This document shows, piece after piece, positions 26,126-33,989 of a stretch of DNA of 64,000 bases. The notes under the pieces are model-generated. The model was not told the origin of the DNA, ran no database searches, and was given only the letters and a program-made list of their open reading frames with translations. The stretch spans positions 62,001 to 126,000 of the forward strand of contig CAIWXI010000031.1 of assembly GCA_903916595.1 (NCBI GenBank). The letters run 5' to 3'. This DNA is from an uncultured Bacteroidales bacterium. GTDB lineage: Bacteria > Bacteroidota > Bacteroidia > Bacteroidales > FEN-979. Numbering within the stretch: the first letter of the stretch is position 1; each line of letters begins with the position of its first letter. A program made the translations under genes and the position numbers.

Positions 26126-27565
26126 TTGGAAGACTCCCAACATATTAAACTTTCAGAACTTACGTCCCGGATCGAGGCGGTAATCAGTGGGGCATTTGGA
26201 AGCAAGACTTTCTGGGTTCTTGCTGAGATCGCCGGGTTGAAATACTACCAGGAAAAAAACTATTATTTCTTTGACCTGGTTGAAAAGGGGGAGTCGTCAA
26301 GCGCTATACTTGTATCGATAAAAGCCAGTGCCTGGGCGGCATCAGTAAATAAGATCAGAAATTTCGAAAAAAGCACAGGACAGAAGTTCACCAACGACAT
26401 TCAGGTTCTGGTAAAAGTATCGGTTGATTATAGCGGCAAATACGGGTTGAAACTGAACTTTCTCGACATTGACCATAATTTCACCATCGGAAATCTTGAA
26501 AAACAAAGACAGGAAACCTTAAAACGGTTGCTTGCGGCGAATCCCGAACATATTAAGTTCGCCCGGGGGGAGTATGTCACGTACAACAAGCTTCTTCCGA
26601 TAAACCCTGTTATTCAGAATATTGCACTCATCTCGTCATCAAATGCCGAGGGCCATACAGACTTTCTGAAGGTTCTCAAAGAGAATCAGTTTGACTACCA
26701 TTTCTTCATTGATGAATACCTTACTCAGGTTCAGGGCGAGAGTGCTGCTCCTCAGATGGTAAGCAAACTGCTTGAAATATTTAATTCTCATAAACCATAT
26801 GATGCCGTTGTGATTGTAAGGGGTGGAGGCGCCACGACCGATTTTCTGATGTTCGACACCTACAATTTATCGAGAGCTGTGGCAAGGTTCCCTATACCCG
26901 TGATCACAGGAATAGGGCATACAGGCAACCAGTGCATCGTTGATCTGATGGCATATAAAGCTGCGATTGCCCCGACAAAAGCTGCCGAATTGATTATAGC
27001 CCACAACCGGGCGTTTGAAGAAAAGGTGATTAACTATAGGAAATCTATCATTTCCGGGACTAACGAATTAACGTCACGGCATCAGATCTTTCTGAACAAT
27101 GTCAATTCACAAATCATTGGCAAAGCAAAGGACATCCTGAGTGAAAATGCGCAGGCGCTTACTCATTTGAACTCCCTGATTGTGGCCGGGGCAAACAACC
27201 TTCTAATGCATCACAAGGAAAAGTTGCAGCCGCTGCAGAACAGAATCATCCGGAAAACGGAACTGATGATCGACAACTGCAGGTTCGCAATTGAGAGATA
27301 TATCTACACTATCAATGTTTCTGCTGTTAACCTTCTAAAGGACAAACAGTATAACCTGAACTACTATATTGAGCTAATCAAACATCTGAGCCCCGCAAAC
27401 GTGTTAAGGCGGGGATACTCCCTGATCTATCAGAACGGCAGAATAGTTAAGGACCCGTCGACGCTGCATCGCGGCGCTGAAATAACGAACATACTGTACG
27501 ATACCGAAATCATATCAACCGTAAAGGATAAAAAGAAACCGGATGAGCAAAGATTTAAACTATAA
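26126..27565 (+). CDS. xseA: exodeoxyribonuclease VII large subunit
   Basis: A 479-residue subunit of the enzyme that degrades single-stranded DNA. An N-terminal OB domain (KLSELTSRIEAVISGAFGSKTFWVLAEI, about 6-33) is followed by the catalytic region with VVIVRGGGATTDFLMFD (about 230-246) and VITGIGHTGNQCIVDLMAYKAAIAPTKAAEL (about 263-293), then a coiled-coil tail that binds XseB. There is no early in-frame ATG. The TTG at 26126 gives the expected N-terminus, so I take it as the start. xseB overlaps the 3' end by 23 bases. Confidence 0.92.
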   Translation: MEDSQHIKLSELTSRIEAVISGAFGSKTFWVLAEIAGLKYYQEKNYYFFDLVEKGESSSAILVSIKASAWAASVNKIRNFEKSTGQKFTNDIQVLVKVSVDYSGKYGLKLNFLDIDHNFTIGNLEKQRQETLKRLLAANPEHIKFARGEYVTYNKLLPINPVIQNIALISSSNAEGHTDFLKVLKENQFDYHFFIDEYLTQVQGESAAPQMVSKLLEIFNSHKPYDAVVIVRGGGATTDFLMFDTYNLSRAVARFPIPVITGIGHTGNQCIVDLMAYKAAIAPTKAAELIIAHNRAFEEKVINYRKSIISGTNELTSRHQIFLNNVNSQIIGKAKDILSENAQALTHLNSLIVAGANNLLMHHKEKLQPLQNRIIRKTELMIDNCRFAIERYIYTINVSAVNLLKDKQYNLNYYIELIKHLSPANVLRRGYSLIYQNGRIVKDPSTLHRGAEITNILYDTEIISTVKDKKKPDEQRFKL

Positions 27566-27761
27566 GGACGCTCTTGAAGAGCTTTCGCAGATCGCGGCGG
27601 CAATTGAAAACGAGTCTATTACTGTGGATGAACTGGCAACAAAAGTGAAACGTGCGGCCGGGCTGATAGATTTCTGCCAGACGAAGCTGAAAAGCACAGA
27701 CGCTGAAGTGAAAAAGATCCTGGCACAGATGGAAGCAAAATCTACTTCTCCACGGCCCTGA
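27543..27761 (+). CDS. xseB: exodeoxyribonuclease VII small subunit
   Basis: A 72-residue helical partner of XseA with the typical motif YKDALEELSQIAAAIENESITVDEL and the segment IDFCQTKLKSTDAEVKKIL. It overlaps xseA by 23 bases, which couples translation. Its last 20 bases overlap, in the opposite direction, the end of the DegT aminotransferase gene. Confidence 0.92.
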   Translation: MSKDLNYKDALEELSQIAAAIENESITVDELATKVKRAAGLIDFCQTKLKSTDAEVKKILAQMEAKSTSPRP

Positions 27762-28944
27762 CTACTGCCCTCACCACCTCATCGACCATGGCATCGGTAA
27801 GGTCGTAGTATACCGGGAGGGTGATCTCGCGCGAGAAATTGTCGTAGGCCACGGGGTAGTCGTCTATGCGGTAACCCAGGCCCTTGTAAAAGGTCATCAT
27901 GGGCAGGGGCACGAAATGCACGTTCACCGCGACTTCCTGCATAAAGATCTCTTGTATTATCGAATCACGCTGGCTTTCCGTGGCTCCAACTATCCGCAGT
28001 AGAAAAATATGATAGGAGGACTGGCGTTCGGTGGTTTCATACACCGGGATCTGGGCCCAGGGGTATTTCGACAGTGCGGAAGCATAGCGGTCGAGGATAT
28101 GCTTGCGCTTTACCAGCATATCCTCATTATAGCGCTGGATCTCAACAAGTCCCATCGATGCCTGGATATCGGTCATGTTACATTTGTAACCTGCCTCCAC
28201 GATGTCGTACCTCCAGTTGCCGATCTGGTTCTTTGCCAGGGCGTCCTTGGTTTGTCCGTGCAATGATTTGATATTCAGTCTCTGGTAAATCTGCAGATTA
28301 TCGAAAGGCTCCGGCATATTGAAGCAGATAGCGCCGCCTTCGGCAGTCGTGAGGTTCTTCACGGCATGGAAGGAATACACGGTGATGTCGGTGAGAGAGC
28401 CTGCTTTCTTCCCTTTGTAGACCCCGCCGATCGAATGAGCGGCATCGGACATCACAAGGATACGCCCAAGCTGCTCCTGCTCTTTGGTTTTTGCTATGAA
28501 CTGACTGCGGATGTCGTCTCGTCGGACCAATGCGTTGATGGCATCGTAATCGCAGGGCCAGCCAGCTATGTCGACGGGTATGATCACCTTGGTATTTGAG
28601 GTGATAGCTTTTTCAATGGCATCTACATTGATATTGAAATCCTCTCCCGAATCGACGAACACTACTTTCGCGCCGCAATGCACAACCACGTTGGCTGTGG
28701 CATTGTAAGTATAGGCAGGAACAATGACTTCGTCGCCGGGGCCCACGCCGTACCAGTGAAGCACCAGCTCGAGGCCGGCTGTTGCAGAATTCAGGCAAAG
28801 CGTGGATTTCTGTCCCCCGTAATCGCTAAGCATCTTCTCGAACCTCTTGGTCTTGGGGCCCGTGGTGATCCAGCCAGACCAGAGTGTATCGACGACTTCA
28901 TCGACGATGCGCTGGTCCATGCGGGGAGGGGAGAAGGGGATCAT
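27742..28944 (-). CDS. DegT/DnrJ/EryC1/StrS-type sugar aminotransferase
   Basis: A 400-residue PLP enzyme that would aminate a 3- or 4-keto nucleotide sugar. Motifs include SGWITTGPKTKRFE (about 23-36), NSATAGLEL (52-60), D167 in SDAAHSIGG and the Schiff-base lysine K196 in SFHAVKNLTTAEGG. The C-terminus ends in a charged helix overlapping xseB. No sugar dehydratase or acetyltransferase is adjacent, so the donor sugar is unknown. It may serve the sugar transferase at 25325. An array of GAAT heptads lies immediately upstream of the ATG. Confidence 0.88.
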   Translation of the reverse strand: MIPFSPPRMDQRIVDEVVDTLWSGWITTGPKTKRFEKMLSDYGGQKSTLCLNSATAGLELVLHWYGVGPGDEVIVPAYTYNATANVVVHCGAKVVFVDSGEDFNINVDAIEKAITSNTKVIIPVDIAGWPCDYDAINALVRRDDIRSQFIAKTKEQEQLGRILVMSDAAHSIGGVYKGKKAGSLTDITVYSFHAVKNLTTAEGGAICFNMPEPFDNLQIYQRLNIKSLHGQTKDALAKNQIGNWRYDIVEAGYKCNMTDIQASMGLVEIQRYNEDMLVKRKHILDRYASALSKYPWAQIPVYETTERQSSYHIFLLRIVGATESQRDSIIQEIFMQEVAVNVHFVPLPMMTFYKGLGYRIDDYPVAYDNFSREITLPVYYDLTDAMVDEVVRAVVRAVEK

Positions 28945-28946
28945 TT

Positions 28947-28988
28947 GAATGTCGAATATTGAATGATGAATGTTGAATGTTGAATTTA
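28947..28988. repeat. GAAT-anchored heptad array, 6 copies plus decayed flank
   Basis: GAATGTC, GAATATT, GAATGAT, GAATGTT, GAATGTT, GAATTTA, then degenerate units to about 29030. It starts two bases from the aminotransferase ATG. Confidence 0.8.
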
Positions 28989-29056
28989 GAGTAATCGAAT
29001 ACTCGAATTATGAATGTCGAATTAAAAGGCCAAATTACTTCAAATTTTCTTTTCAG

Positions 29057-30325
29057 CTATAGAATCTTATCCAGATGCCATGCCTGAATATGCTTTATCC
29101 CTTTTCTGTCAGACATCAGAACGTCGTCAAGCGAGACAATAAATTTTTCATAATTGTCAGGAATTGATTCCAATGCTGAATATTCTCTTTCGGTTGTTTG
29201 CTGATCGGCCAGCAGGTAGGCCACCTGAAAATAGATGGTCCGGGCATTGTATGTTGCGATGAAATCGACTTCCCTGTTCCGAAAGTGTCCAACATATACC
29301 TTATACCCTGCCATGGCAAGCTGCAGGAAAACAATATTCTCCAGAAAATATCCGATTCCGGAGTCGAAGCCAGGATAAATGTAATTCTTAAACGCAGGAT
29401 CGTTGATGTAATACTTGCAGGTTCCAGAAATGATTTCTTTTCCTTTAACGCTGTACCTTTCCGCCTTATGAACCAGGAATGCATTCTGCAGGCAATCAAT
29501 ATAACTGGATATGGTTTCGTAATTGGTCTTCCTGTTCTTTCCCTTAAAATATTTCACAATGCTGCTGATGGAAATAAGGTTTGATGCATTGTTTACAAGG
29601 AAGGCAAACAGATCTTCAAGCAAGCGCGCATCCTTGATGTTTTGCCGCTGAATAATGTCGCGAAGCATTACCGTGTCTTTGATAGCGCTCATGTAATGCC
29701 TTTTCGTTTCCTGATCCGGCAGATGAAACAGCTCGGGAAGCCCACCGGTTTGCATATACTGTAAAAATGCCTCTTTGGGATTATCCATGTTGAGAATGCC
29801 CGCGAATTCCTGAAAGCTGAAAGGGAAAATCTGGAAACTGATATATCTTCCCGAAAGCATTCCGGCCAGCTCACCTGATAGCATCCGTGAATTTGATCCT
29901 GAAAGAAATATCTCGAAATCAGTTGTGTAATCCTGTGAGTATGAGTTAACAACATGCTCCCATCCCTGAATATCCTGCACTTCATCCAAAAATAAATATA
30001 TTCTTCCTTTTGGTTTAATATGCGAGGTGTAAAGTGAAACCAGCTCCTGAAGTTCTCCGGAGCCGGTAAGGAAGTCAAAATCAGTATATTCCTTGTTTAT
30101 GTAAAGAATGTTTTTTGGATTGACCCCGGTTTGAACGAGGTATTGGATTAACTGTCGCAATAAATAACTTTTCCCGGCTCGTCTCTGACCAACAAAGACT
30201 TTGATCAGTTTGTTTCCGACAAATCCCTGAATCCTTTTTAGATATGTGTCTCGCACAAACCCGACGGCAGGCAGTTTGCCATCCCAGAAATTGTACTTTT
30301 CAAGTACTGCGATTATTTCTTCCAT
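29057..30325 (-). CDS. AAA ATPase with DUF4143-type C-terminus
   Basis: A 422-residue second member of the AAA_14/DUF4143 group. Walker A is GQRRAGKSYLL (about 43-53), Walker B LFLDEVQDI (about 109), then FEIFLSGSNSRML (about 138). The C-terminal part ends with a nuclease-like VGHFRNREVDFIATYNARTIYFQVAY. I choose the ATG at 30325, because the TATTTTTG box at 30341-30348 would place the transcript start upstream of it, whereas the ATG at 30343 lies inside that box. It is only distantly similar to the protein at 23999. The family's role is not established. Confidence 0.82.
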   Translation of the reverse strand: MEEIIAVLEKYNFWDGKLPAVGFVRDTYLKRIQGFVGNKLIKVFVGQRRAGKSYLLRQLIQYLVQTGVNPKNILYINKEYTDFDFLTGSGELQELVSLYTSHIKPKGRIYLFLDEVQDIQGWEHVVNSYSQDYTTDFEIFLSGSNSRMLSGELAGMLSGRYISFQIFPFSFQEFAGILNMDNPKEAFLQYMQTGGLPELFHLPDQETKRHYMSAIKDTVMLRDIIQRQNIKDARLLEDLFAFLVNNASNLISISSIVKYFKGKNRKTNYETISSYIDCLQNAFLVHKAERYSVKGKEIISGTCKYYINDPAFKNYIYPGFDSGIGYFLENIVFLQLAMAGYKVYVGHFRNREVDFIATYNARTIYFQVAYLLADQQTTEREYSALESIPDNYEKFIVSLDDVLMSDRKGIKHIQAWHLDKIL

Positions 30326-30377
30326 GATTGAAAATATCGACAAAAATACAATATTTTCAATCAGGATTGAAAATATT
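30326..30377. promoter_or_regulatory. operator-like triple GATTGAAAATAT overlapping promoter
   Basis: GATTGAAAATAT stands at 30326-30337, its exact reverse complement at 30351-30362 and a third direct copy at 30365-30376. The minus-strand -7 box TATTTTTG (30348-30341) lies in the 13-base spacer of the inverted pair, touching the start codon of the DUF4143 ATPase gene. This layout fits a repressor site, perhaps autoregulatory. Confidence 0.6.
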
Positions 30378-30417
30378 GTATCCTGCCGGTTTGTTCAAAG
30401 AAATGCCGGAAGGATTC

Positions 30418-31371
30418 TTATCTCTGACTTTTCAAAAAAGTCATGATATTTCCTTCAATTCGCTTCTCCAATTCCGATGTGTCACCGCGCTGAAATGCCT
30501 CTCCCGTGATTCTTTCGTAGAGTTCGATATAGCGTTCGGTGATCTCCTTCACAAAGGCGTCGGGCATGTCGGGAACGGTTTGTCCTTTGTTGCCCATGAA
30601 GTTGTTGGCCATAAGCCATTCCCTTACGAATTCCTTGGAAAGCTGCCTTTGTTGTTCGCCTTTGGCCTGCCTTTCCTCATAACCTTCGAGGTAGAAATAC
30701 CTTGAAGAATCAGGCGTGTGGATCTCGTCGCAGAGGTAAATTTTCCCGTCGGGACCCTTGCCGAATTCATATTTAGTATCGACCAGAATAAGTCCGTGCT
30801 TTGCTGCAATCTCGGTTCCGCGTTTGAAAATTGCAAGAGTGTATTTTTTAAGGAGGTCCCATTCTTCTTTAGGAACAATCCCTTTACCCAGTAATTCCTC
30901 TTCCGAAATATCTTCGTCATGCCCTTCGGAAGCCTTTGTGGTTGGCGTGATAATGGGCTCGGGGAAACGCTGATGTTCCTTCATCCCGTCTGGAACGGGA
31001 ACACCGCAGATCTGCCTCGCACCCTTCTGGTAGGTGCGCCATGAACTTCCCGTAAGATATCCGCGGATTATCATTTCAATAGGATAAATCTTGCAAAACC
31101 TTCCGATAGTTACGTTGGGATCGGGACTGGAAATCTTCCAGTTGGGACAGATGTCGGCTGTGGCATCAAGAAATTTTGAAGCGATCTGGTTCAAAACCTG
31201 TCCTTTGTATGGTATTCCCCTGGGCAGCACAACGTCGAAGGCCGAGATCCTGTCGCTGGCTACCATCACCAGGAATTTGTCATTAATATTATACACGTCG
31301 CGGACCTTCCCTTTGTATAGAGATTTCTGTCCGGGGAAACTAAAGCTGGTTTTTGTAAGTACGTTCTGCAT
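30418..31371 (-). CDS. purC: phosphoribosylaminoimidazole-succinocarboxamide synthase
   Basis: A 317-residue SAICAR synthetase, which joins aspartate to CAIR with ATP in purine synthesis. Signs are [34 protein letters not shown] (about 18-51), the signature [18 protein letters not shown] (about 97-114), and [28 protein letters not shown] (about 196-223). It belongs to the longer, eukaryote-like class. The ATG at 31371 gives the normal N-terminus [10 protein letters not shown]; a longer frame upstream contains only repeat-derived residues. A -7 element lies 18 bases upstream. Confidence 0.94.
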   Translation of the reverse strand: MQNVLTKTSFSFPGQKSLYKGKVRDVYNINDKFLVMVASDRISAFDVVLPRGIPYKGQVLNQIASKFLDATADICPNWKISSPDPNVTIGRFCKIYPIEMIIRGYLTGSSWRTYQKGARQICGVPVPDGMKEHQRFPEPIITPTTKASEGHDEDISEEELLGKGIVPKEEWDLLKKYTLAIFKRGTEIAAKHGLILVDTKYEFGKGPDGKIYLCDEIHTPDSSRYFYLEGYEERQAKGEQQRQLSKEFVREWLMANNFMGNKGQTVPDMPDAFVKEITERYIELYERITGEAFQRGDTSELEKRIEGNIMTFLKSQR

Positions 31372-31388
31372 AAGGTCACAATTTAGGA

Positions 31389-31396
31389 CAAATGTA
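31389..31396 (-). promoter_or_regulatory. -7 element TACATTTG for purC
   Basis: Matches TAnnTTTG on the minus strand, 17 bases before the purC ATG. No TTG at the -33 distance, where the GAT heptad array lies. Confidence 0.35.
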
Positions 31397-31409
31397 AGAA
31401 ATAATTTAT

Positions 31410-31458
31410 GATGAATGATGGCGGATAACGGATGACTGATGACGGATATCAGATAAAA
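31410..31458. repeat. GAT-anchored heptad array, 7 copies
   Basis: Seven units all begin with GAT (GATGAAT, GATGGCG, GATAACG, GATGACT, GATGACG, GATATCA, GATAAAA) while the other four bases vary freely. It sits between the divergent purC and antitoxin genes. Confidence 0.75.
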
Positions 31459-31494
31459 ATCCAAAGAAGTATATTAAGTCCAGTATTTATGAAT

Positions 31495-31502
31495 TATATT
31501 TG
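31495..31502 (+). promoter_or_regulatory. -7 element TATATTTG for the toxin-antitoxin operon
   Basis: Consensus match 17 bases before the antitoxin ATG. Confidence 0.4.
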
Positions 31503-31519
31503 TAAAAAATATTGGTCTA

Positions 31520-31762
31520 ATGAAACCGGTTACTTATACGAGCACTCTTCCCAATGATCTCTGGGAACTTTTAGAGGGTTATGCAGGCAAATTGAAAATG
31601 CCAAAAAACCGCATTCTTGAGAATGCTTTAAGAAATTACCTGGGCAATCTGAAGCGAGCAGAGTATATCCGTTCGTTTCGGAAGGCGGCCGGAGATGAAG
31701 AAATGCCTGGCATGGCTGAAGATGGGATGGAGGATTACCTGAAAATGTTTGATGAGCAATGA
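31520..31762 (+). CDS. antitoxin of a MazEF/PemIK-type pair
   Basis: An 80-residue acidic protein with a ribbon-helix-helix-like N-terminus (TYTSTLPNDLWELLEGYAGKLKMPKNRILENALRNY, where a strand precedes two helices) and a disordered acidic tail that would wrap the toxin. Its stop overlaps the toxin start (ATGA). Antitoxins of this type normally repress their own promoter, for which TATATTTG at 31495 is a candidate. Confidence 0.82.
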   Translation: MKPVTYTSTLPNDLWELLEGYAGKLKMPKNRILENALRNYLGNLKRAEYIRSFRKAAGDEEMPGMAEDGMEDYLKMFDEQ

Positions 31763-32091
31763 GACAAAAGGAAATTTGGCTTGCTGACCTCAATCCGGTG
31801 AAAGGCAGTGAGCAAAGCGGCATTCGTCCTGTTGTGATCATCAGCGGTAATGCAATGAATGATAATCTGGGAATCTGTATTATTTGTCCTCTTAGTTCAC
31901 GAATAAAGCGATATGCAGGTTGCGTGGCATTGAATAAAAATTTTGAGAACGGCCTGGACGAGGATTCTGAGATACTGACCTTTCAGGTTCGCACGCTTGC
32001 ATCTTCCCGCCTAATCAGAAAAATAGGGGAGATCTCAAAAGATGAGCTGAATGTGATAAAAACCGGGTTAATGGAGATCCTGACGTATTAA
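31759..32091 (+). CDS. PemK/MazF-family mRNA interferase toxin
   Basis: A 110-residue toxin with the family marks IWLADLNPVKGSEQSGIRPVV (about 6-26), CPLSSRIKRY and FQVRTLASSRLIRKIGEIS (about 73-91). The Arg in GIRPVV and the Ser/Thr in the second motif are the usual catalytic positions of these endoribonucleases. It is coupled to the antitoxin by ATGA. The TAA stop is immediately followed by an octad array. Confidence 0.9.
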   Translation: MRQKEIWLADLNPVKGSEQSGIRPVVIISGNAMNDNLGICIICPLSSRIKRYAGCVALNKNFENGLDEDSEILTFQVRTLASSRLIRKIGEISKDELNVIKTGLMEILTY

Positions 32092-32131
32092 AGTTTCACC
32101 ATTTCACCATTTCGCTATTTCACCATTTGAC
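32092..32131. repeat. octad array CATTTCAC-like, 5 copies
   Basis: Period 8 with variants (CATTTCGC, TATTTCAC, CATTTGAC). It supplies the TAG stop (32115-32117) and the last residues Met-Val-Lys of PhoH on the opposite strand. Confidence 0.88.
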
Positions 32132-33065
32132 TCCCGTATGCATTGATGATCCTGCCTACGAGCTTGTGGCGGATGATGTCGGAATTGTCGAGGTAAATAA
32201 AATCAATGTCGGGAACGTCGTTGAGGACCGATTGCACATGAACAAGCCCTGAAACCTGATGTTTCGGCAGATCGATCTGGGTAATATCGCCGGTGACTAT
32301 AAATTTGGCTGATGCTCCCATACGGGTAAGGAACATTTTAAGCTGATTTGGAGTTGTGTTCTGGCCTTCGTCGAGGATGGCGAAGGCATTGTTCAGGGTA
32401 CGGCCACGCATGAAAGCCAGGGGTGCGATCTCGATGGTGCGGTCTTCGAGATACTGCAGAAGTTTCTGGGCTGGCAGCATATCCCTCAGGGCATCGTACA
32501 GAGGCTGAAGGTATGGATCAAGTTTTTCTTTCAGGTCACCGGGAAGAAAACCCAGGTTTTCACCTGCTTCCACTGCAGGCCGGGTCAGAATTATACGGTT
32601 AACCTCGTGATTTTTCAAGGCGCGCACGGCCAGAGCAACAGCGGTATATGTTTTTCCGGTCCCGGCCGGGCCGATGGCAAACACCAGGTCGTTGCGATCA
32701 CAGCTTTCGACCATCCGGCGCTGGTTGGCTGTACGGGCCCTTATGAGCATTCCATTCTTGCCGTGAACAAGCACCTCGGGACTGGTTTCAGGAGCAAGCA
32801 TTGGCGAAAGGGTGTCGACTGCCAGCAGCTGGCTGATATCAGACTTTGTAAGCCTGCCGAATTTTTCGAAATGCAGCAAAAGGGAGGTAAATTTCTCTTC
32901 AAAATCTTGCAGGTCAGATTCCTCTCCGAGGGCTTTGATAAAATTGTCGCGACTTAAAAGCTTAAGCTTTGGAAAAGCGTTACGCACGATCTCGAGATTC
33001 TGGTCGTTGGGACCGAAAATATCAAGCGGATGTGCCGATTCGATGTGGATGGTTTTCTCGCTCAT
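32115..33065 (-). CDS. phoH: PhoH-like ATPase
   Basis: A 316-residue cytoplasmic protein with Walker A GPAGTGKTYTA (about 134-144) and Walker B AFAILDEGQNTT (about 228-239), plus the family segment RIILTRPAVEAGENLGFLPGDLKEK. PhoH proteins (YbeZ type) are NTPases or RNA helicases that work with the RNase YbeY in ribosome maturation; ybeY is not adjacent. The three C-terminal residues and the stop come from the octad repeat. The promoter is shared head to head with the next gene. Confidence 0.92.
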   Translation of the reverse strand: MSEKTIHIESAHPLDIFGPNDQNLEIVRNAFPKLKLLSRDNFIKALGEESDLQDFEEKFTSLLLHFEKFGRLTKSDISQLLAVDTLSPMLAPETSPEVLVHGKNGMLIRARTANQRRMVESCDRNDLVFAIGPAGTGKTYTAVALAVRALKNHEVNRIILTRPAVEAGENLGFLPGDLKEKLDPYLQPLYDALRDMLPAQKLLQYLEDRTIEIAPLAFMRGRTLNNAFAILDEGQNTTPNQLKMFLTRMGASAKFIVTGDITQIDLPKHQVSGLVHVQSVLNDVPDIDFIYLDNSDIIRHKLVGRIINAYGSQMVK

Positions 33066-33076
33066 GAAAAATTACA

Positions 33077-33099
33077 TACCTTTGTATTACGCAAAAGTA
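33077..33099. promoter_or_regulatory. facing -7 elements of phoH and the SAM hydrolase gene
   Basis: Plus-strand TACCTTTG (33077-33084) and minus-strand TACTTTTG (33099-33092) lie seven bases apart in the 45-base divergent gap. Both fit TAnnTTTG. The two RNA polymerases would compete for the same DNA. Confidence 0.45.
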
Positions 33100-33110
33100 C
33101 GAATAATCGG

Positions 33111-33890
33111 ATGGCAATCATTACCCTCACCAGTGACTGGGGCCACAAGGACCACTATATCGGAGCTGTAAAAGGTACAATACTGCGGCAGCTGCCCGAA
33201 GTCACTATTGTCGACATCACCCATGCCATCCCGCCGTTTGACCTGAACCAGGCGGCCTTTATTATACGGAATTTTTATAAAAATTTTCCTGATGGCAGTA
33301 TTCACATCCTTGCAGTAAACACTGAGGCTTCAATCCGTCATCCGCATACTCTCGTGAAATATAAAGAACAATGGTTCATCGGGGCTGACAATGGGATTTT
33401 TTCGCTGATATTTGATGAGCTTCCCGAGCTGATCATCGACCTCGATGTGATGCAGGATTCAGATTACTTTACATTTCCAACGAGGGATGTGTTCGCGAAA
33501 GTGGCTGTTCACATTGCCATGGGCAAGCCTGCCGGGGAACTTGGGCATATAAAAAAAGAGGTGCTGCAGAAAATTGCTTTCAGGCCGGTGATACAGGGAG
33601 ATCTTATCAAGGGGCAGGTGATTTATGTCGATAACTACGAAAACGCATTCACGAATATCACCGAAAAGTTGTTTATTTCTGCAACGAAAGGAAAGAAATT
33701 TGCGATCACTTTCCGATCGGCCAAATACCGGATCACCGAGATCAGCAAGTCATACCAGGATGTACCCGAAGGCGAAATGCTGGCCCTGTTCAGCAGCAGC
33801 GGCCATCTGGAGATAGCCATGAACAAAGGAAACGCCGCCAGCCTCCTTGGGCTCAATGTAGACCAGGCGGTGAATGTAGAGCTTGGTTGA
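33111..33890 (+). CDS. SAM hydroxide adenosyltransferase (DUF62 family)
   Basis: A 259-residue protein that resembles the chlorinase/fluorinase family, most of whose members hydrolyse S-adenosylmethionine to adenosine and methionine. It starts ITLTSDWGHKDHYIGAVKG and contains the family motifs VDITHAIPPFDLNQAAF (about 37-53) and FIGADNGIFSLIF (about 92-104), with Asp in TSDWG and ADNG being typical active-site residues. The chlorinase/fluorinase halide loop is absent as far as I can tell. The start at 33111 is set by the facing promoter; the frame is open further upstream but overlaps phoH. Confidence 0.85.
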   Translation: MAIITLTSDWGHKDHYIGAVKGTILRQLPEVTIVDITHAIPPFDLNQAAFIIRNFYKNFPDGSIHILAVNTEASIRHPHTLVKYKEQWFIGADNGIFSLIFDELPELIIDLDVMQDSDYFTFPTRDVFAKVAVHIAMGKPAGELGHIKKEVLQKIAFRPVIQGDLIKGQVIYVDNYENAFTNITEKLFISATKGKKFAITFRSAKYRITEISKSYQDVPEGEMLALFSSSGHLEIAMNKGNAASLLGLNVDQAVNVELG

Positions 33891-33905
33891 TCATGCAGCG
33901 TTCAG

Positions 33906-33955
33906 CGTTAAATCGTAAATCGTAAATCGTAAATCGTAATTCGTAAATCGTAAAT
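33906..33955. repeat. heptad array CGTAAAT, about 7 copies
   Basis: One 8-base unit (CGTTAAAT) then six 7-base units, one CGTAATT. It lies just upstream of the gldF -7 box. Confidence 0.88.
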
Positions 33956-33962
33956 CGTTCAC

Positions 33963-33970
33963 TACCTTTG
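33963..33970 (+). promoter_or_regulatory. -7 element TACCTTTG for gldF
   Basis: Consensus match 20 bases before the gldF ATG. The -33 region is the CGTAAAT array, with no TTG. Confidence 0.4.
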
Positions 33971-33989
33971 CTGTCCTCAAAGCGCATAT

